DNA from: Bin55 sp965205965
GTDB lineage: Bacteria; Pseudomonadota; Gammaproteobacteria; Pseudomonadales; Azotimanducaceae
Length of the DNA: 64,000 bases
Assembly: GCA_965205965.1 (NCBI GenBank)
Contig: CBDBHT010000006.1
Span: 372,001-436,000, forward strand
Direction: 5' to 3'
Position 1 is the first letter of the stretch, and each line of letters starts with the position of its first letter. Below are positions 36,997 to 46,748 of the stretch, one piece after another. Both the position numbers and the translations under genes were made by a program. The notes below the pieces were generated by a model. That model worked only from the letters and a program-made list of their open reading frames with translations, did no database searches and was not told the origin of the DNA.

Positions 36997-38109
36997 TTAT
37001 ACCGAGCCCGTATGGTTTTGATTCGCGTATTGAAGCAACACGAGCCGCCTTTCCTCTTCATCTAACGCTGTTAACTGTGACTCAAATGCTTGCCTGACGT
37101 TTGGTCTCATTCGCAAGGTTGTGTTTTTTCCATTCAAACGCTGATCCGCAATGGCATAGGTGGGGAACGGTTGCAATCCTTCATAGATTCGCCGGTCCAC
37201 TTCTTTTGCTAAATCTTCTACGGACTCAAAAGTACCTTTGACTCTCTTAGCAAAAGCAACATGAACTCGTCCCTTGAATCCAACGATGCCTCGGATAATG
37301 CTCTGCAGATCTTCCCGTTCCGCCTTCTCGTATGCTCCGTCACGTTTCCGGATATGCAGTTCACGGGCTTTCTTTGGAGCACACGGGTCCAGCTCGTAGG
37401 ACAACGTGCACGGTACGAGATCAACCCTTGCTAGCCACTCGCTCAGTGAATCCAGATCCCGCTTGTATGTAAGCATGAACATTTTGAAGATTGCAGGGTC
37501 CGTCCGGTCAAGGCCATCTTTTGCTCGCCCTTCCCTTTGTGCAATCCAAATAGATTCATTACTTTCCAATGTTCTACGTATATAGGATGATGTACGGCCC
37601 ATCGCAGCGTAAAGTGATCGAGCGTCTTCGGCGTTACGAACTACGATAAAGCTTTTGTTCAGTCGCATGAACTCTGTCGCGAATCCATGCGAAAATAAAT
37701 TATCTCCAACTGCCGTTTGTGTCGTTGGGAATTTATTTAGCCAAAGTGCGTAGTTCATAAAACATGTATCAAGAGTAATATCTCGATGATTTGAGATGAA
37801 AAGATGGGAAGCTCGCGGGTCTAGATGTTCTAGCCCCGAGTAAGTGAATCCATTTGTAGTCGTCCGCACCAACCGATGCATGTATTTTGCAATGAGCAAC
37901 TGCAGGTCTTCGACGTTTTGTAGCCGAAAAGTTTTTGCACGCAGATACTGGCACATCGCCGCCTGAACCAAAGCAGGGCAATATTGATTCAACCTTGGCC
38001 ATACAAAAGCAGAAACCGCTTGAGCGACAGCAGGATCTGCTATAAGCCGTCTTAGCCTGGGGATGAATTCGTCATCATGATACGGGCGAATGTCATCAAA
38101 CGTATCCAT
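36997..38109 (-). CDS. 1-acyl-sn-glycerol-3-phosphate acyltransferase-like protein
   Basis: 370 residues. The acyltransferase box is ISNHRDITLD (N-H-x4-D), followed by the second motif WIAQREGRAKDG, which corresponds to the FPEGTRS-type motif of PlsC. No clear membrane segment is seen, so it is probably peripheral. By family it transfers an acyl group to a glycerolipid or similar acceptor. It is upstream of and co-directional with the acyl-CoA dehydrogenase, 82 bases apart, which suggests linked lipid metabolism. The 217 bases beyond it (38110-38326) hold no gene. Confidence 0.75.
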   Translation of the reverse strand: MDTFDDIRPYHDDEFIPRLRRLIADPAVAQAVSAFVWPRLNQYCPALVQAAMCQYLRAKTFRLQNVEDLQLLIAKYMHRLVRTTTNGFTYSGLEHLDPRASHLFISNHRDITLDTCFMNYALWLNKFPTTQTAVGDNLFSHGFATEFMRLNKSFIVVRNAEDARSLYAAMGRTSSYIRRTLESNESIWIAQREGRAKDGLDRTDPAIFKMFMLTYKRDLDSLSEWLARVDLVPCTLSYELDPCAPKKARELHIRKRDGAYEKAEREDLQSIIRGIVGFKGRVHVAFAKRVKGTFESVEDLAKEVDRRIYEGLQPFPTYAIADQRLNGKNTTLRMRPNVRQAFESQLTALDEEERRLVLLQYANQNHTGSV

Positions 38110-38326
38110 AAACCGTTAAACGTAAAGAGATGTGACCCAAAATGAGGTTTGGAAGTGACGAACATGGGCGAATGTTTCCTCTCAGCCGTTGTATTTGCTT
38201 TCGTTAACAATCAACCAATCAGAAACACTACAATCGGCAAGAATAACATCATTTCAATGGAGGTGGGAGATTTAAGACGTGCTCGATGAGGCACCGATGA
38301 GATGGACGTTGGCCGTCCGGAAGTGG

Positions 38327-38475
38327 CTAGTAGCCCACCTCCATTGGATTGATAGGTTAGTAGGATATGATGGGTGTTTTCGGATGTCCCGATGAACAAG
38401 GAGAGTTCTGGATGACTAGCAAGAGGTATCGGGTGAAGTTGACGGCGGAGGAACGCGAAGAGTTGAAGGCACTAA
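38327..38475 (+). mobile_element. IS630 subtype A remnant (left end)
   Basis: Begins at CTAG 38327-38330 and is nearly identical to positions 100-253: the left end, then MTSKRYRVKLTAEEREELKA. It stops after GCACTAA, where the left end of an IS1380 arm begins. The rest of the element is not on the other side of that block. Confidence 0.75.
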
Positions 38476-38848
38476 CCCTTATTTCTCATAATGGATGGCT
38501 TGGGTGCGATGTATGTGCGTGTAAGTTGTTGATGCAACGAAGTTGGTTGGGCTTTGCCGGGGGGAAGGGGATGGTAGCGGGGTGCGTTCGGGTCGGACGG
38601 AAGCGGGGCGCGTTCGGTGCTGGGTGCGATGCTGGCGGAAGCGGTGCGGACTTGTAGCATGCGCCTGGGCCCGTTTTGCGGACCGCCACGACCGGCGTGC
38701 AAAGCGGCGCATCCCGTGCAAGATGCTGTTGTCGACTGGATGATGAGCCATGCAGGTGAGCATGCGGCGGACACCCCTATCGCACGCCCTTGGGTCCTGG
38801 TCTTGACGAGGCCCGAACGCTCCCCGACTTATCGAAAAGGAGCAAGAA

Positions 38849-40063
38849 ATGATTCGGAAAGATTATACGCACAATGCCACGAAGAAGTCGGCATGCGATC
38901 ATCTGGCGGACGATGAGGAGTTTGTGAGGCGGCTGGTGCAGGAGACGCTCAACGAGGTTCTGGAGAGTGAGATGACGGAGTTTCTGGGAGCGGGCAAGAG
39001 CGAGCGGACGCAGACGCGTCAGGGCTACCGTTCTGGATACTACCGGCGCGATCTGACGATGAAGGTGGGCGCGATCGAACTGAGAGTTCCGCAGGAACGC
39101 AGCGGCCAGTTCAGCACGCGGGTGTTCGAGCGCTATCAGCGTTCGGAGAAGGCCCTGGTGGCGGTGCTGTCGGAGATGTATGTGCAGGGGGTCTCGACGC
39201 GTCGGGTGAGCCGACTGGCGGAGGGTCTGTGCGGTCCACGAGTTTTTGCCGGCGACGATCTCGGCCATGGTGTCGAAGCTGGACGCGTCCCTGAAGGCGT
39301 TTGCGGAACGTCGGCTGGAGGAGGCGTATCCGTATGTGTTGCTGGATGCCCGGTATGAGAAGGTGCGTGAGGAGGGCTCGGTGCGTTCCCGGGCAGTGCA
39401 GATTGCCATCGGGATTGACGGCGAGGGTCGGCGTCAGGTGCTGGCGGTGGAAGTGGCGAACCGGGAAAGCGAGGGGTCGTGGACGGAATTCCTCTCGCAT
39501 CTGAAGGGACGTGGCCTGCGGGGAGTCGAGTATGTGGTCTCGGACCGTCATGAGGGATTGAAGCATGCGATCTCGAAAGTGTTGCCGACCGCGTTGTGGC
39601 AACGGTGCTGCGTCCATTTTCTGCGCAATGCCAGGGACAAACTGTCCCGGAGTGCTGATCCCGCGTGTCTGGAGGGTTTGAAACGGTTGTGGGGCTGTGA
39701 GCATGTCGGGGAGGCTCGTGAGGCACTGGGTGCCTGGGCCTGGGTAGCCCGTTGGGGCGATGAGAAAGGGTTTGGCAGGCTAGTGGAATGGGTCGAGGAT
39801 CATGTCGAGGAGACGCTGACGGTGTATCGGCTGCCTAGGGAACATCGCCTGCGGATGAAGTCCACGAACATGCTGGAGCGGTACAACGAGGAGCTCCGTC
39901 GGCGCACGCGTGTCGTCCGGATCTTCCCGAACGCGGAGTCCTGTCTGCGTCTGATCTTGGCACTTGCGGCGGAGACCCATGAGCGGTGGCTGACGGGGCA
40001 GCGTTATCTATATGGCCGGGTCTCCGCTCCCACTGGAAATTGCAGAAAATTCTTGACACAACT
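38849..40063 (+). pseudogene. IS256-family transposase, copy 3, frameshifted
   Basis: Starts MIRKDYTHNATKKSACDHL at ATG 38849 after AAGGAG. One extra C near 39236 (GGTCCACGAG for GGTCACGAG) shifts the frame after RLAEGLCG; the remainder is open in the next frame, with LLDARYEKV, VSDRHEGL and NMLERYNEELRR intact. A six-base duplication gives GAWAWVAR. The 3' end has the same deletion as copy 1. It is inactive unless the indel is a sequencing error. Confidence 0.8.
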
Positions 40064-40511
40064 GTGTTCAGCACGCGCCGCCGCCGCTGCCAGAGCCGGA
40101 CCAAAGCATCCTCCGGGGCCAAGACGGCTGCCGGCGACCTGCAGGACCTCCATCGATCCCGACCCTTCGGCGTGAACCAGCCCAGATGACTACACAGGGT
40201 GGACGACAGGGTGGACGCCAACTCATGGCGGATCAGTGCCGGAAACCGTGCCACCGTCTTCTGAAGGTCCACCATCCAACGGCGGGTCCGCCGCGTGCCA
40301 CCCAAGGTGGTCGACTTCACGTTCTCGATTCGGAAATCCATCACGTTGGCACCAGAGACCATCTAACCCAGCGTAGATTGCCATAACCCATGCCAAAACG
40401 CAAGTGTTTTTTTGAAGAACCCCCAAAAAATCGAATATGTTTCCGTATATCAACCGGTTACACGACATCCTCAAAGACCGGGATCCCTTTCCGTTCATCC
40501 GCATGCCATCG
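40064..40511 (-). pseudogene. DUF4338-IS4 fragment, second hybrid copy
   Basis: On the minus strand it starts near 40511 with the degenerate IS4-type left end (GATGGCATGCGG), then MDFRIENVKSTT, FPALIRHELAST and LGWFTPKGRDRWRSC. It jumps to VLAPEDALVRLWQRRRRVLN and stops at the IS256 right end. It shares the outer junction and the first deletion break with the fragment at 22201-22770, but has a further deletion and a 12-base duplication. Confidence 0.7.
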
Positions 40512-40931
40512 CAGCCACCGGGGGCGAGACCTCCCGACAGTCGGGGAGCGTTCGGGTCTCGTCAAGACCAGGACCCAAGGGCGTGCGATAGGGGCGTCCG
40601 CCGCATGCTCACCCGCATGGCTCATCATCCAGTCGACAACAGCATCTTGCACGGGATGCGCCGCTTTGCACGCCGGTCGTGGCGGTCCGCAAAACGGGCC
40701 CAGGCGCATGCTACACGTCCGCACCGCTTCCGCCAGCATCGCACCCAGCACCGAACGCGCCCCGCTTCCGTCCGACCCGAACGCACCCCTTTCGCCATCC
40801 AACGCACCCATCCGTCCGAACGCACCCCGCTACCATCCCCTTCCCCCCGGCAAAGCCCAACCAACTTCGTGGTATCAACAACTTACACGCACATACATCG
40901 CACCCAAGCCATCCATTATGAGAAATAAGGG

Positions 40932-41300
40932 TTAGGGATGTGCTCGCCACACGGCAGAGAACGAGATCGCTGAAAGGACATATGAGGTAGAACCGGTGAT
41001 GGCGCACAACATTGAAGATCCCGTTCGGCGTGTCGCAGGCATCGACAGACAATGCCATGCGCCATCGGCTAAGACCATCACAACCGTAGCGCGTCAGATA
41101 CTCTTTGAGATGCAATTCGAGCCTTTGTTGGCATCAATCGCCAAAGACAAACATTAGTTCTCAAAGCTTTTAAATGAAGAACAGACGTGACGTGCTGTGC
41201 ACTTAAATTAATGATTCCCTAAGGTTTTGGGGTGTCAGTAATGACAAACAATTCATAACCGAAACCGTCCCAATTGTCATTTCCACATGTGCGGCTGTTG
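40932..41300. other. intergenic sequence without recognisable gene
   Basis: Between the IS composite and slmA. A minus-strand frame of about 60 codons (HLKEYLTRYGCDGLSRWRMA) is open into the IS but matches no family I know. It may be an IS end or a decayed host gene. Confidence 0.35.
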
Positions 41301-41906
41301 TTAGTCAGGTGTTAAGTGACGCTTTTGGAAATCGAGACCAGTGGACAGAATCGCCCACTGTTCGTTCCAGTCCTCTGAAGGCTTCGATTGAAAACCGCTG
41401 CGCACGAATTCCATGATTCTACCTTCGGCAACTGACACTATGAGTGACGCGGCCGCAGCGGCCGAATACGGATAAGATTGAGTACGGAGCACTAAATCGT
41501 CTCGAATGACTTCTCGCAATCTCGCTTCAAAATGATCGACAAACTGTCTCATGCGATCACGCAAGTGCGGCCGCTCTCCGAGCAACGCATCGCCGAGTAA
41601 TAATCGGGCAAAGCCAGGATTGCATTCTATAAACAGCATTAGGGTAGCTACAATCGAATGGCATCGATCCCCTGGATCCGTCGTACCGGCGAGGATATCC
41701 TGTATTCGTTTGAGAACCGTCTCTTCCAAAAGTTTGATCAATGCTTCAATAATGTCCGCTTTACTCGAAAAGTGGCGGTAGATGGCCGATTCCGAGATTC
41801 CAACTTCAGCAGCTAGTGCGGCAGTAGTAACTCGTTCGCCACTCCGCGTACAAAGCATTTCAGTATATGTTCGAAGAATTTCTTCTTTTCGATTGACTTT
41901 CGGCAC
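41301..41906 (-). CDS. slmA: nucleoid occlusion factor SlmA (TetR family)
   Basis: About 201 residues from GTG 41906 (start VPKVNRKEEILRTY), which has GGGAG five bases upstream; a longer reading from 42038 would add 44 residues unlike SlmA. The HTH is VTTAALAAEVGISESAIYRHF, matching the SlmA recognition helix pattern, followed by ADIIEALIKLLEE, NPGFARLLLGDALL and the C-terminal FVRSGFQSKPSEDWNEQW. SlmA binds specific DNA sites and blocks FtsZ assembly over the nucleoid. Its position downstream of the argB/algC/coaBC group is the usual gammaproteobacterial order. IS1595 has inserted between it and argB. Confidence 0.85.
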   Translation of the reverse strand: MPKVNRKEEILRTYTEMLCTRSGERVTTAALAAEVGISESAIYRHFSSKADIIEALIKLLEETVLKRIQDILAGTTDPGDRCHSIVATLMLFIECNPGFARLLLGDALLGERPHLRDRMRQFVDHFEARLREVIRDDLVLRTQSYPYSAAAAASLIVSVAEGRIMEFVRSGFQSKPSEDWNEQWAILSTGLDFQKRHLTPD

Positions 41907-42252
41907 ATCAGCTCCCGATTCTTTCAATGAGGATTCCGGGCCCACTATCCCGCAAATACCTTCAAGAGTAGAGCATGTGGAATGCGGCCATAAAAACATG
42001 TACGCTGTGCATTCCCGGTTTAACGGAATTAACTGCACGACAAATCTTTGAAAGCATACCTTCTTTAATCTTTCTTCGCAATTATTTCAACGATATATAG
42101 TTCATTTATGCCTATGACCTTATCACAGATTGGCGTGGGCGCAGTAACCAAATCTCCTTACTTTGTCAGGTAAGGGATCGTGGACTGCGGCCGCCTCCAC
42201 CAGTCGACATGGTAATTGTCTTTCCTACCAGCGACGATTGAAGGGGAAGGCG

Positions 42253-43932
42253 CAGCAATTCCCCGTATAGCCCCAACCCCGCTATAGGTATGGGCTTTGC
42301 GCATTGGCTTTCGCGATAATAAGAGCGTAGGCTTATCGTTTGAGGGCGGATGATAGGTTAATATAGAGTTACCAGACAAACGAGGTATCCAAGGATGGGT
42401 GCGTTGAAGTTGCGCAAGGATGTGAGCAAGCCCGGTTTGCTGCGGGTGGTTCGTGAAGTTTTTGAGGGGGTCGTTGAGAAGGTTTGCGGGCGGAAGTTTT
42501 CCACCGGCGACTGTCTGATGTCGGGTCTGGCGGTGTTTCTGGAGAAGCACGCTTCGCTGCTGCAGTTTGATTTAACGAGGCACCGGCACTCGGTGGTGGA
42601 GATGAATCTGCATCGTCTGTACGGTCTGGCGCAGGTTCCCTGCGACACGACCCTGCGCCGTCGCCTGGATCCGATCTCGCCGGTGCGGTATCGGCGGGCG
42701 TTTCAGCAGGTTCTGCAACGCGCCCAGCGCGGCAAGGTGCTGCAGCGGATGTCGGCGTGGCGCGGTCATTATCTGGTAGCCGTGGATGGTACCGGCACCT
42801 TTTCCTCCCAGCGGGTTCACGGTCCGTGCTGTCTGCGGGCCCGGCACCGCAACGGTTCGACCACGTACTCCCATCAGCAGTTGTGTGCGGTGATGGTGCA
42901 TCCGGATCAGCGGCAGGTGCTGCCGATGGCGATAGAAGCGGTTTGCAACGGGGATGGCTCGACGAAGAACGACTGCGAGCGGGGTGCCTGGGCCCGGCTA
43001 GTTCCGGTCCTGGCTTCGCTTTATCGGCGCATGAAGCTGATCGTGATTGCCGATGGGCTGTTCTCGCAGGGTCCCCAGATCCGGCTGCTGCAGGAGCATG
43101 GACTGCGCTTTCTGCTGGTGGCTCGGGCGGGCGACCATCCGCATCTGCAGGCTCAGATGGATCGTTCCGATGCGCCCTGGTTTGCAGATCCCTCGCCCGA
43201 AGGGCAGGAGCGGGATCGCCAGCTGCGCGTGGTGCCGGAGGTGGAACTGAATGCTGCGAACCCCGACCTGAAGGTCCAGGTGCTGCAGAGTTCGGAGCGG
43301 CGTGGCTCCGGCGAGGATGCGCGGCGGGCGTTCACCTGGGTCACCGATCTGCCGCTCAATCCGCATAACGCCAGCGAACTGGCTCGCGCGGCTCGCAGTC
43401 GCTGGAAGATCGAGAACGAGACCTTCAACACGCTGAAGAACGTCCAGTACCTGGAACACAACTTCGGACACGGAACCCAGCACCTGTCGGATACTTTCGC
43501 TGCGCTGATGCTGCTGGCGTTCCTGATCGACCAGCTGCTGGAAATGGCCTGCCCCGTCATGAAGCAAATCTTCGCCAAGTGCTATACCCGAACCGCAACG
43601 TGGGAACGTCTGCGCAGCAGTTTCTGTGCGGTAGCCTTCCGCAACTGGCAGGAACTGTACGGCCACGCCCTCGGGATCTACACCGCGTACCTCGCCTACG
43701 ATACGTCCTGACGGCCGACCGCCTCTCCAGCTGCTCGATGAAGAAGGGATCGGGACGTCGTCCCGAGGCCCCATGCCGCCCTGACGGTCAAGAGACCTGC
43801 ATATCGATGCCCGGAACCCGTTCCAACGCACGACGACATGCCATGCAAACCGTCTGAAAACGTCGGTTCCCCGTACCGAAACATGAAAAGACCGACATCA
43901 AGCCCAAAATGAAACTATACGGGGAATTGCTG
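42253..43932 (+). mobile_element. complete IS4-like element with 9-bp target duplication
   Basis: Inverted ends CAGCAATTCCCCGTATAG and CTATACGGGGAATTGCTG are perfect. The flanking direct repeat is GGGAAGGCG at 42244-42252 and 43933-43941. Joining the flanks restores the IS1595 reading (DEFAF to FNRRW). Length 1680 bp. Relatives: the truncated copy at 12985 and the 208-bp derivative at 48474. Confidence 0.9.
42395..43711 (+). CDS. IS4-like DDE transposase (EHNFGHG group)
   Basis: 438 residues in one open frame. The first Asp is in HYLVAVDGTGTFSS, the second in IVIADGLFSQGP and the Glu in RSRWKIENETFNTLK, followed by the group signature YLEHNFGHGTQHLS. A short metal-binding-like segment (HGPCCLRARHRNGSTTYSH) follows the first Asp. 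All catalytic residues and both ends of the element are intact, so it is probably active and the source of the smaller derivatives in the window. Confidence 0.85.
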   Translation: MGALKLRKDVSKPGLLRVVREVFEGVVEKVCGRKFSTGDCLMSGLAVFLEKHASLLQFDLTRHRHSVVEMNLHRLYGLAQVPCDTTLRRRLDPISPVRYRRAFQQVLQRAQRGKVLQRMSAWRGHYLVAVDGTGTFSSQRVHGPCCLRARHRNGSTTYSHQQLCAVMVHPDQRQVLPMAIEAVCNGDGSTKNDCERGAWARLVPVLASLYRRMKLIVIADGLFSQGPQIRLLQEHGLRFLLVARAGDHPHLQAQMDRSDAPWFADPSPEGQERDRQLRVVPEVELNAANPDLKVQVLQSSERRGSGEDARRAFTWVTDLPLNPHNASELARAARSRWKIENETFNTLKNVQYLEHNFGHGTQHLSDTFAALMLLAFLIDQLLEMACPVMKQIFAKCYTRTATWERLRSSFCAVAFRNWQELYGHALGIYTAYLAYDTS

Positions 43933-44671
43933 GGGAAGGCGAACTCATCGAGGTATTTCTGCAGATACTCCTTGGACACGCCATGAAAGGTTCCCATAAG
44001 GTATTGTTTCAGGTTCGAGATCGTGTGGTGCACGACGGCAGCCAGGTTTGCGCGGCTTCAGGCGTAGCCCGGGCATCCAGTTCGTGGTCGGCACCGAGCA
44101 TGCTCAGGTCGCTAAAGCCGTCGGAGCGGAGCTGCGCCGCTTGATCGATGCCCACTCCAAACTGCTTCACCGTCGCATGATCGACGGCCTGGGCTTTCAG
44201 AAAGCTGGCGGTGCCGTCATCGCTGACGCTCACCGCCAGCAACACCGGACGCTTGTTTTCGGAACCCCACCCGCGTTGTCCATAGCGACTTTTACCGCCT
44301 ACCATGCAGTCATCCGCTTCCACCATGTCGGTCAGCAGATAGATCGCCGGACAACCACTTGGTCATCGGCAGACGCGTGTTCTCGAACAGCGTACCCGTC
44401 GTCGTCTCGGCGAGGTTTGATGCCCGCACTGGTGACATGGCCGAATGCACCGACGGTCTAGCACCCACACCTGATCGTGGCCACATGCCGGACACCGACA
44501 ACCCTCGCACTAGCGATGCGCGGCGATCGCTTCAAGACACACTTCATCCGTGCTAAAACCGGGATTGCCAAGTTAAAAGAATCCGTCGTTTCCCGCTGCA
44601 TCAAGGGACTCTATGCCAATCTTTAAAATATGATTCATTATACATACACTGTGATAGAATCATAAGCACGC

Positions 44672-45230
44672 AGTTCATTTAGAGCTTCGAGGGTACTGCC
44701 ATGTTCGTAAAGAATACCGGGCGATTCGGCCAGAAGCGTTAGTTTTTCCATGTCGAGATGCTATGCAGCAAGTTCACGGTTTTCTCTGCAGTCGAATTTG
44801 TATTAGTGTTATACGACTTCCATCGGAACCAACGCCAGCAAGATTGAATCCCGTCAGTGAACCCAGCACCAAACCCTTGACTGCTGACATAGATTTCATT
44901 TTTCGCACGTGTATTCAAGTTGGCATCCTTTCCTACCACTTCTACTATCAACCATCCACTCGCGTAAGCTATTTCCCCTAACAAGTTCCCAATATTATTT
45001 GGACGATATTCATGGTAGCTGCATCAGTGATGTGTGCGCTATCTACGAATTTCGTAGGAATTCCAAGCCGCTTGATCAACTTGTCTATTTGAGTCCCACC
45101 ATATGGATAACTACAAGATTCATTAACGCGGCATCTCAAGCAGATGTTCGTTTTAAACCTTTTTATCCACTGTTTCTTCACCGTACTTAGAGACGACGAC
45201 TGCTGAGTTTTGAAATCTCTAAATATACGG
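44672..45230 (-). pseudogene. argB: argB, N-acetylglutamate kinase, decayed
   Basis: Pieces of ArgB are readable in several frames: YPYGGTQIDKLIKRLGIPTK and FVDSAHITDAATMNIVQIIL (the substrate-binding region; intact enzymes have VHGGGPQI), then LGEIAYASG, and finally MEKLTLLAESPGILYEHGST. Stops and frameshifts separate them, the N-terminal lobe start and the C-terminal part are missing, and IS1595 sits at the end. Position between slmA and algC is where argB lies in many gammaproteobacteria. Loss of this kinase would block arginine synthesis at its second step unless another copy exists elsewhere. Confidence 0.75.
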
Positions 45231-45273
45231 CAGTGCATCTAATGGGGACGCGATCGACACCATGTAATTTTAA

Positions 45274-46653
45274 TCATATGAGTATCTTTGGCAGCTGTAA
45301 TGTGGGATCAATATTTGCTAGAGATTGGTATATGGATTGTTGAATCCGTCTCAATGCGGAAATGTTTTGAGCTTCAAATCGAAGCGAGAGCGTAGGTCCC
45401 GTATTGGAGGCGCGGACCAATCCCCATCCATCGGAGTAATCCAATCGTAGACCATCAACAGTGCTTCTATCCGCTCCGTCGAACTGACCCTGTTCTACTA
45501 GCGTTTTGACTATTTGGAACTTGGCGGAATCCGTAGTTGGAATACTAATTTCCGGCGTGCTAAAAATCTTTGGGAGGTTAGATGCCAGTTCGCTGTAATG
45601 TCGATCGGATGCCGATAGCAGCTCAATAATACGTGCAGCGCAATAGAGGGCATCATCAAATCCGTACCATCGATCACTGAAGTAAATGTGTCCGCTGAAT
45701 TCTCCAGCTAGGGGAGCTCGGAGTTCGCGCGCGCGCTCCTTAATGTTAGAGTGACCTGTCTTCCACATCACAGGAACCCCACCAAATCTCTCAATTGTCG
45801 CTCGTAGGTTCCGCGAGCACTTAACATCAAATACCACACTCTCACCGGGATGCCGCTCCAGAATATCTTCACAAAAGAGCATTAACAGTTGATCGGGCCA
45901 TACAATTGTTCCATCTGGAGTTACCGTCCCGATTCGATCGCCATCCCCGTCGAATGCGATCCCTATATCTGCTTTCTGTGAACGTACTGCCTCAATCAAA
46001 TCTTCCAAGTTCTCAGGGATGATAGGATCGGGGTGGTGGTTTGGGAAACGACCGTCAAACTCACTGAAAAGAGCACAAACATCGCAGCCTAGATTCTTGA
46101 ACAAACGGGGTGCAATTCCTCCGGTAGCTCCGTTTCCGCAATCAATAACAATCTTCAATTTTTTACGCAAACGGATTGATTTGTAGAATTGATTTTCGTA
46201 CGAATCGCTGACATTAGCGTATTCCAGCTCGCCATTACCAGAATCAAAGTCTGCGATATCGACGCGCCTTCTGAGATCCTGAACGAATATTGGGGTTTTG
46301 CGTATGCCTTTGTAGGTGAATTTCAAGCCGTTGTATTCAGCTGCACAATGCGAACCTGTGATCATTACGGCAAAAGGAATATCCCAGTAACGGGTAGCAA
46401 AATACAGAATCGGCGTTGGTACGATGCCAATGTCTACGACATGGACTCCGGTATCCAATAATCCTTTGTGTAAAGCATTTCGTAGTGGCTCAGTGGATTC
46501 GCGGCAGTCGCCTCCAACGATAACACGCCGTTCATTGGCTCTACGAGACGTTGTCCCGAACGCTCGGCCTATGGAATAAACAGATTCTTCCGTAAGCGAA
46601 TCACCAACGATTCCTCGAATGTCATATGCACGGAAAATAGACGCATCTAACAC
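45274..46653 (-). CDS. algC: phosphomannomutase/phosphoglucomutase
   Basis: 459 residues. Alpha-D-phosphohexomutase motifs are in order: FRAYDIRG at the N-terminus, catalytic Ser in ITGSHCAAEYNGLKF (most relatives have SHNP), the Mg site FDGDGDRIGTV near residue 240, sugar-binding GEFSGHIYFSDRWYGFDDA and the phosphate loop RASNTGPTLSLRFEA. It converts mannose 6-phosphate and/or glucose 6-phosphate to the 1-phosphates for polysaccharide and LPS synthesis. It lies 95 bases downstream of coaBC in the same direction. The dut gene that often separates coaBC and algC is absent here. Confidence 0.85.
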   Translation of the reverse strand: MLDASIFRAYDIRGIVGDSLTEESVYSIGRAFGTTSRRANERRVIVGGDCRESTEPLRNALHKGLLDTGVHVVDIGIVPTPILYFATRYWDIPFAVMITGSHCAAEYNGLKFTYKGIRKTPIFVQDLRRRVDIADFDSGNGELEYANVSDSYENQFYKSIRLRKKLKIVIDCGNGATGGIAPRLFKNLGCDVCALFSEFDGRFPNHHPDPIIPENLEDLIEAVRSQKADIGIAFDGDGDRIGTVTPDGTIVWPDQLLMLFCEDILERHPGESVVFDVKCSRNLRATIERFGGVPVMWKTGHSNIKERARELRAPLAGEFSGHIYFSDRWYGFDDALYCAARIIELLSASDRHYSELASNLPKIFSTPEISIPTTDSAKFQIVKTLVEQGQFDGADRSTVDGLRLDYSDGWGLVRASNTGPTLSLRFEAQNISALRRIQQSIYQSLANIDPTLQLPKILI

Positions 46654-46748
46654 GGGGAGGTATTTCGCATATCGTTGGTGTTACCGTGTCTCATCATATG
46701 TTGGTCTGTCGTAATTGTTCATCGAACCAATGGATAAGATGTCTGTAG

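Larger units (their letters stand above)
38476..40931. mobile_element. composite of IS256 and IS4 fragments between inverted IS1380 left ends
   Basis: The left arm (38476-38828) and the right arm (40512-40931, inverted) are both the IS1380 left end and leader, without transposase. Between them lie an IS256 copy missing its left end (38829-40063) and a DUF4338-IS4 fragment (40064-40511, minus strand). The outer tips are identical (CCCTTATTTCTCATAA), flanked by CTAA on the left and TTAG on the right, which are reverse complements and not a direct duplication. So it could be moved by an IS1380 transposase, but it may equally have arisen by recombination in place. Confidence 0.65.
42170..44636 (-). 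pseudogene. IS1595-family (ISXO2-like) transposase, interrupted and frameshifted
   Basis: From ATG near 44636 (MNHILKIGIESL) the zinc-ribbon region follows (CPACGHDQVWV), then ETTTGTLFENTRLPMTKW, and the catalytic half VEADDCMVGGKSRYGQRG, LRSDGFSDLS and, after a frameshift near 44010-44040, VHHTISNLKQYLMGTFHGVS and KYLDEFAF. The last codons (FNRRW) are beyond the inserted element. The ISXO2 DDE/N pattern is clear. Several frameshifts plus the insertion make it dead. Confidence 0.75.
42109..44671 (-). mobile_element. IS1595-family element interrupted by an IS4-like element
   Basis: Left tip TGCCTATGACCTTATCACAG and, inward from the other end, GTGCTTATGATTCTATCACAG. It is flanked by AGTTCATTTA at 42099-42108 and 44672-44681, a 10-base direct repeat that contains the 8-bp duplication typical of the family. 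The IS4-like element at 42253-43932 lies inside it. The insertion is in the ruin of argB. Confidence 0.8.

Noticed and set aside
44650..44671. Reading the codons before 44672 as the end of argB
   Set aside because: They coincide with the IS1595 inverted repeat and lie inside the AGTTCATTTA duplication, so they belong to the element.
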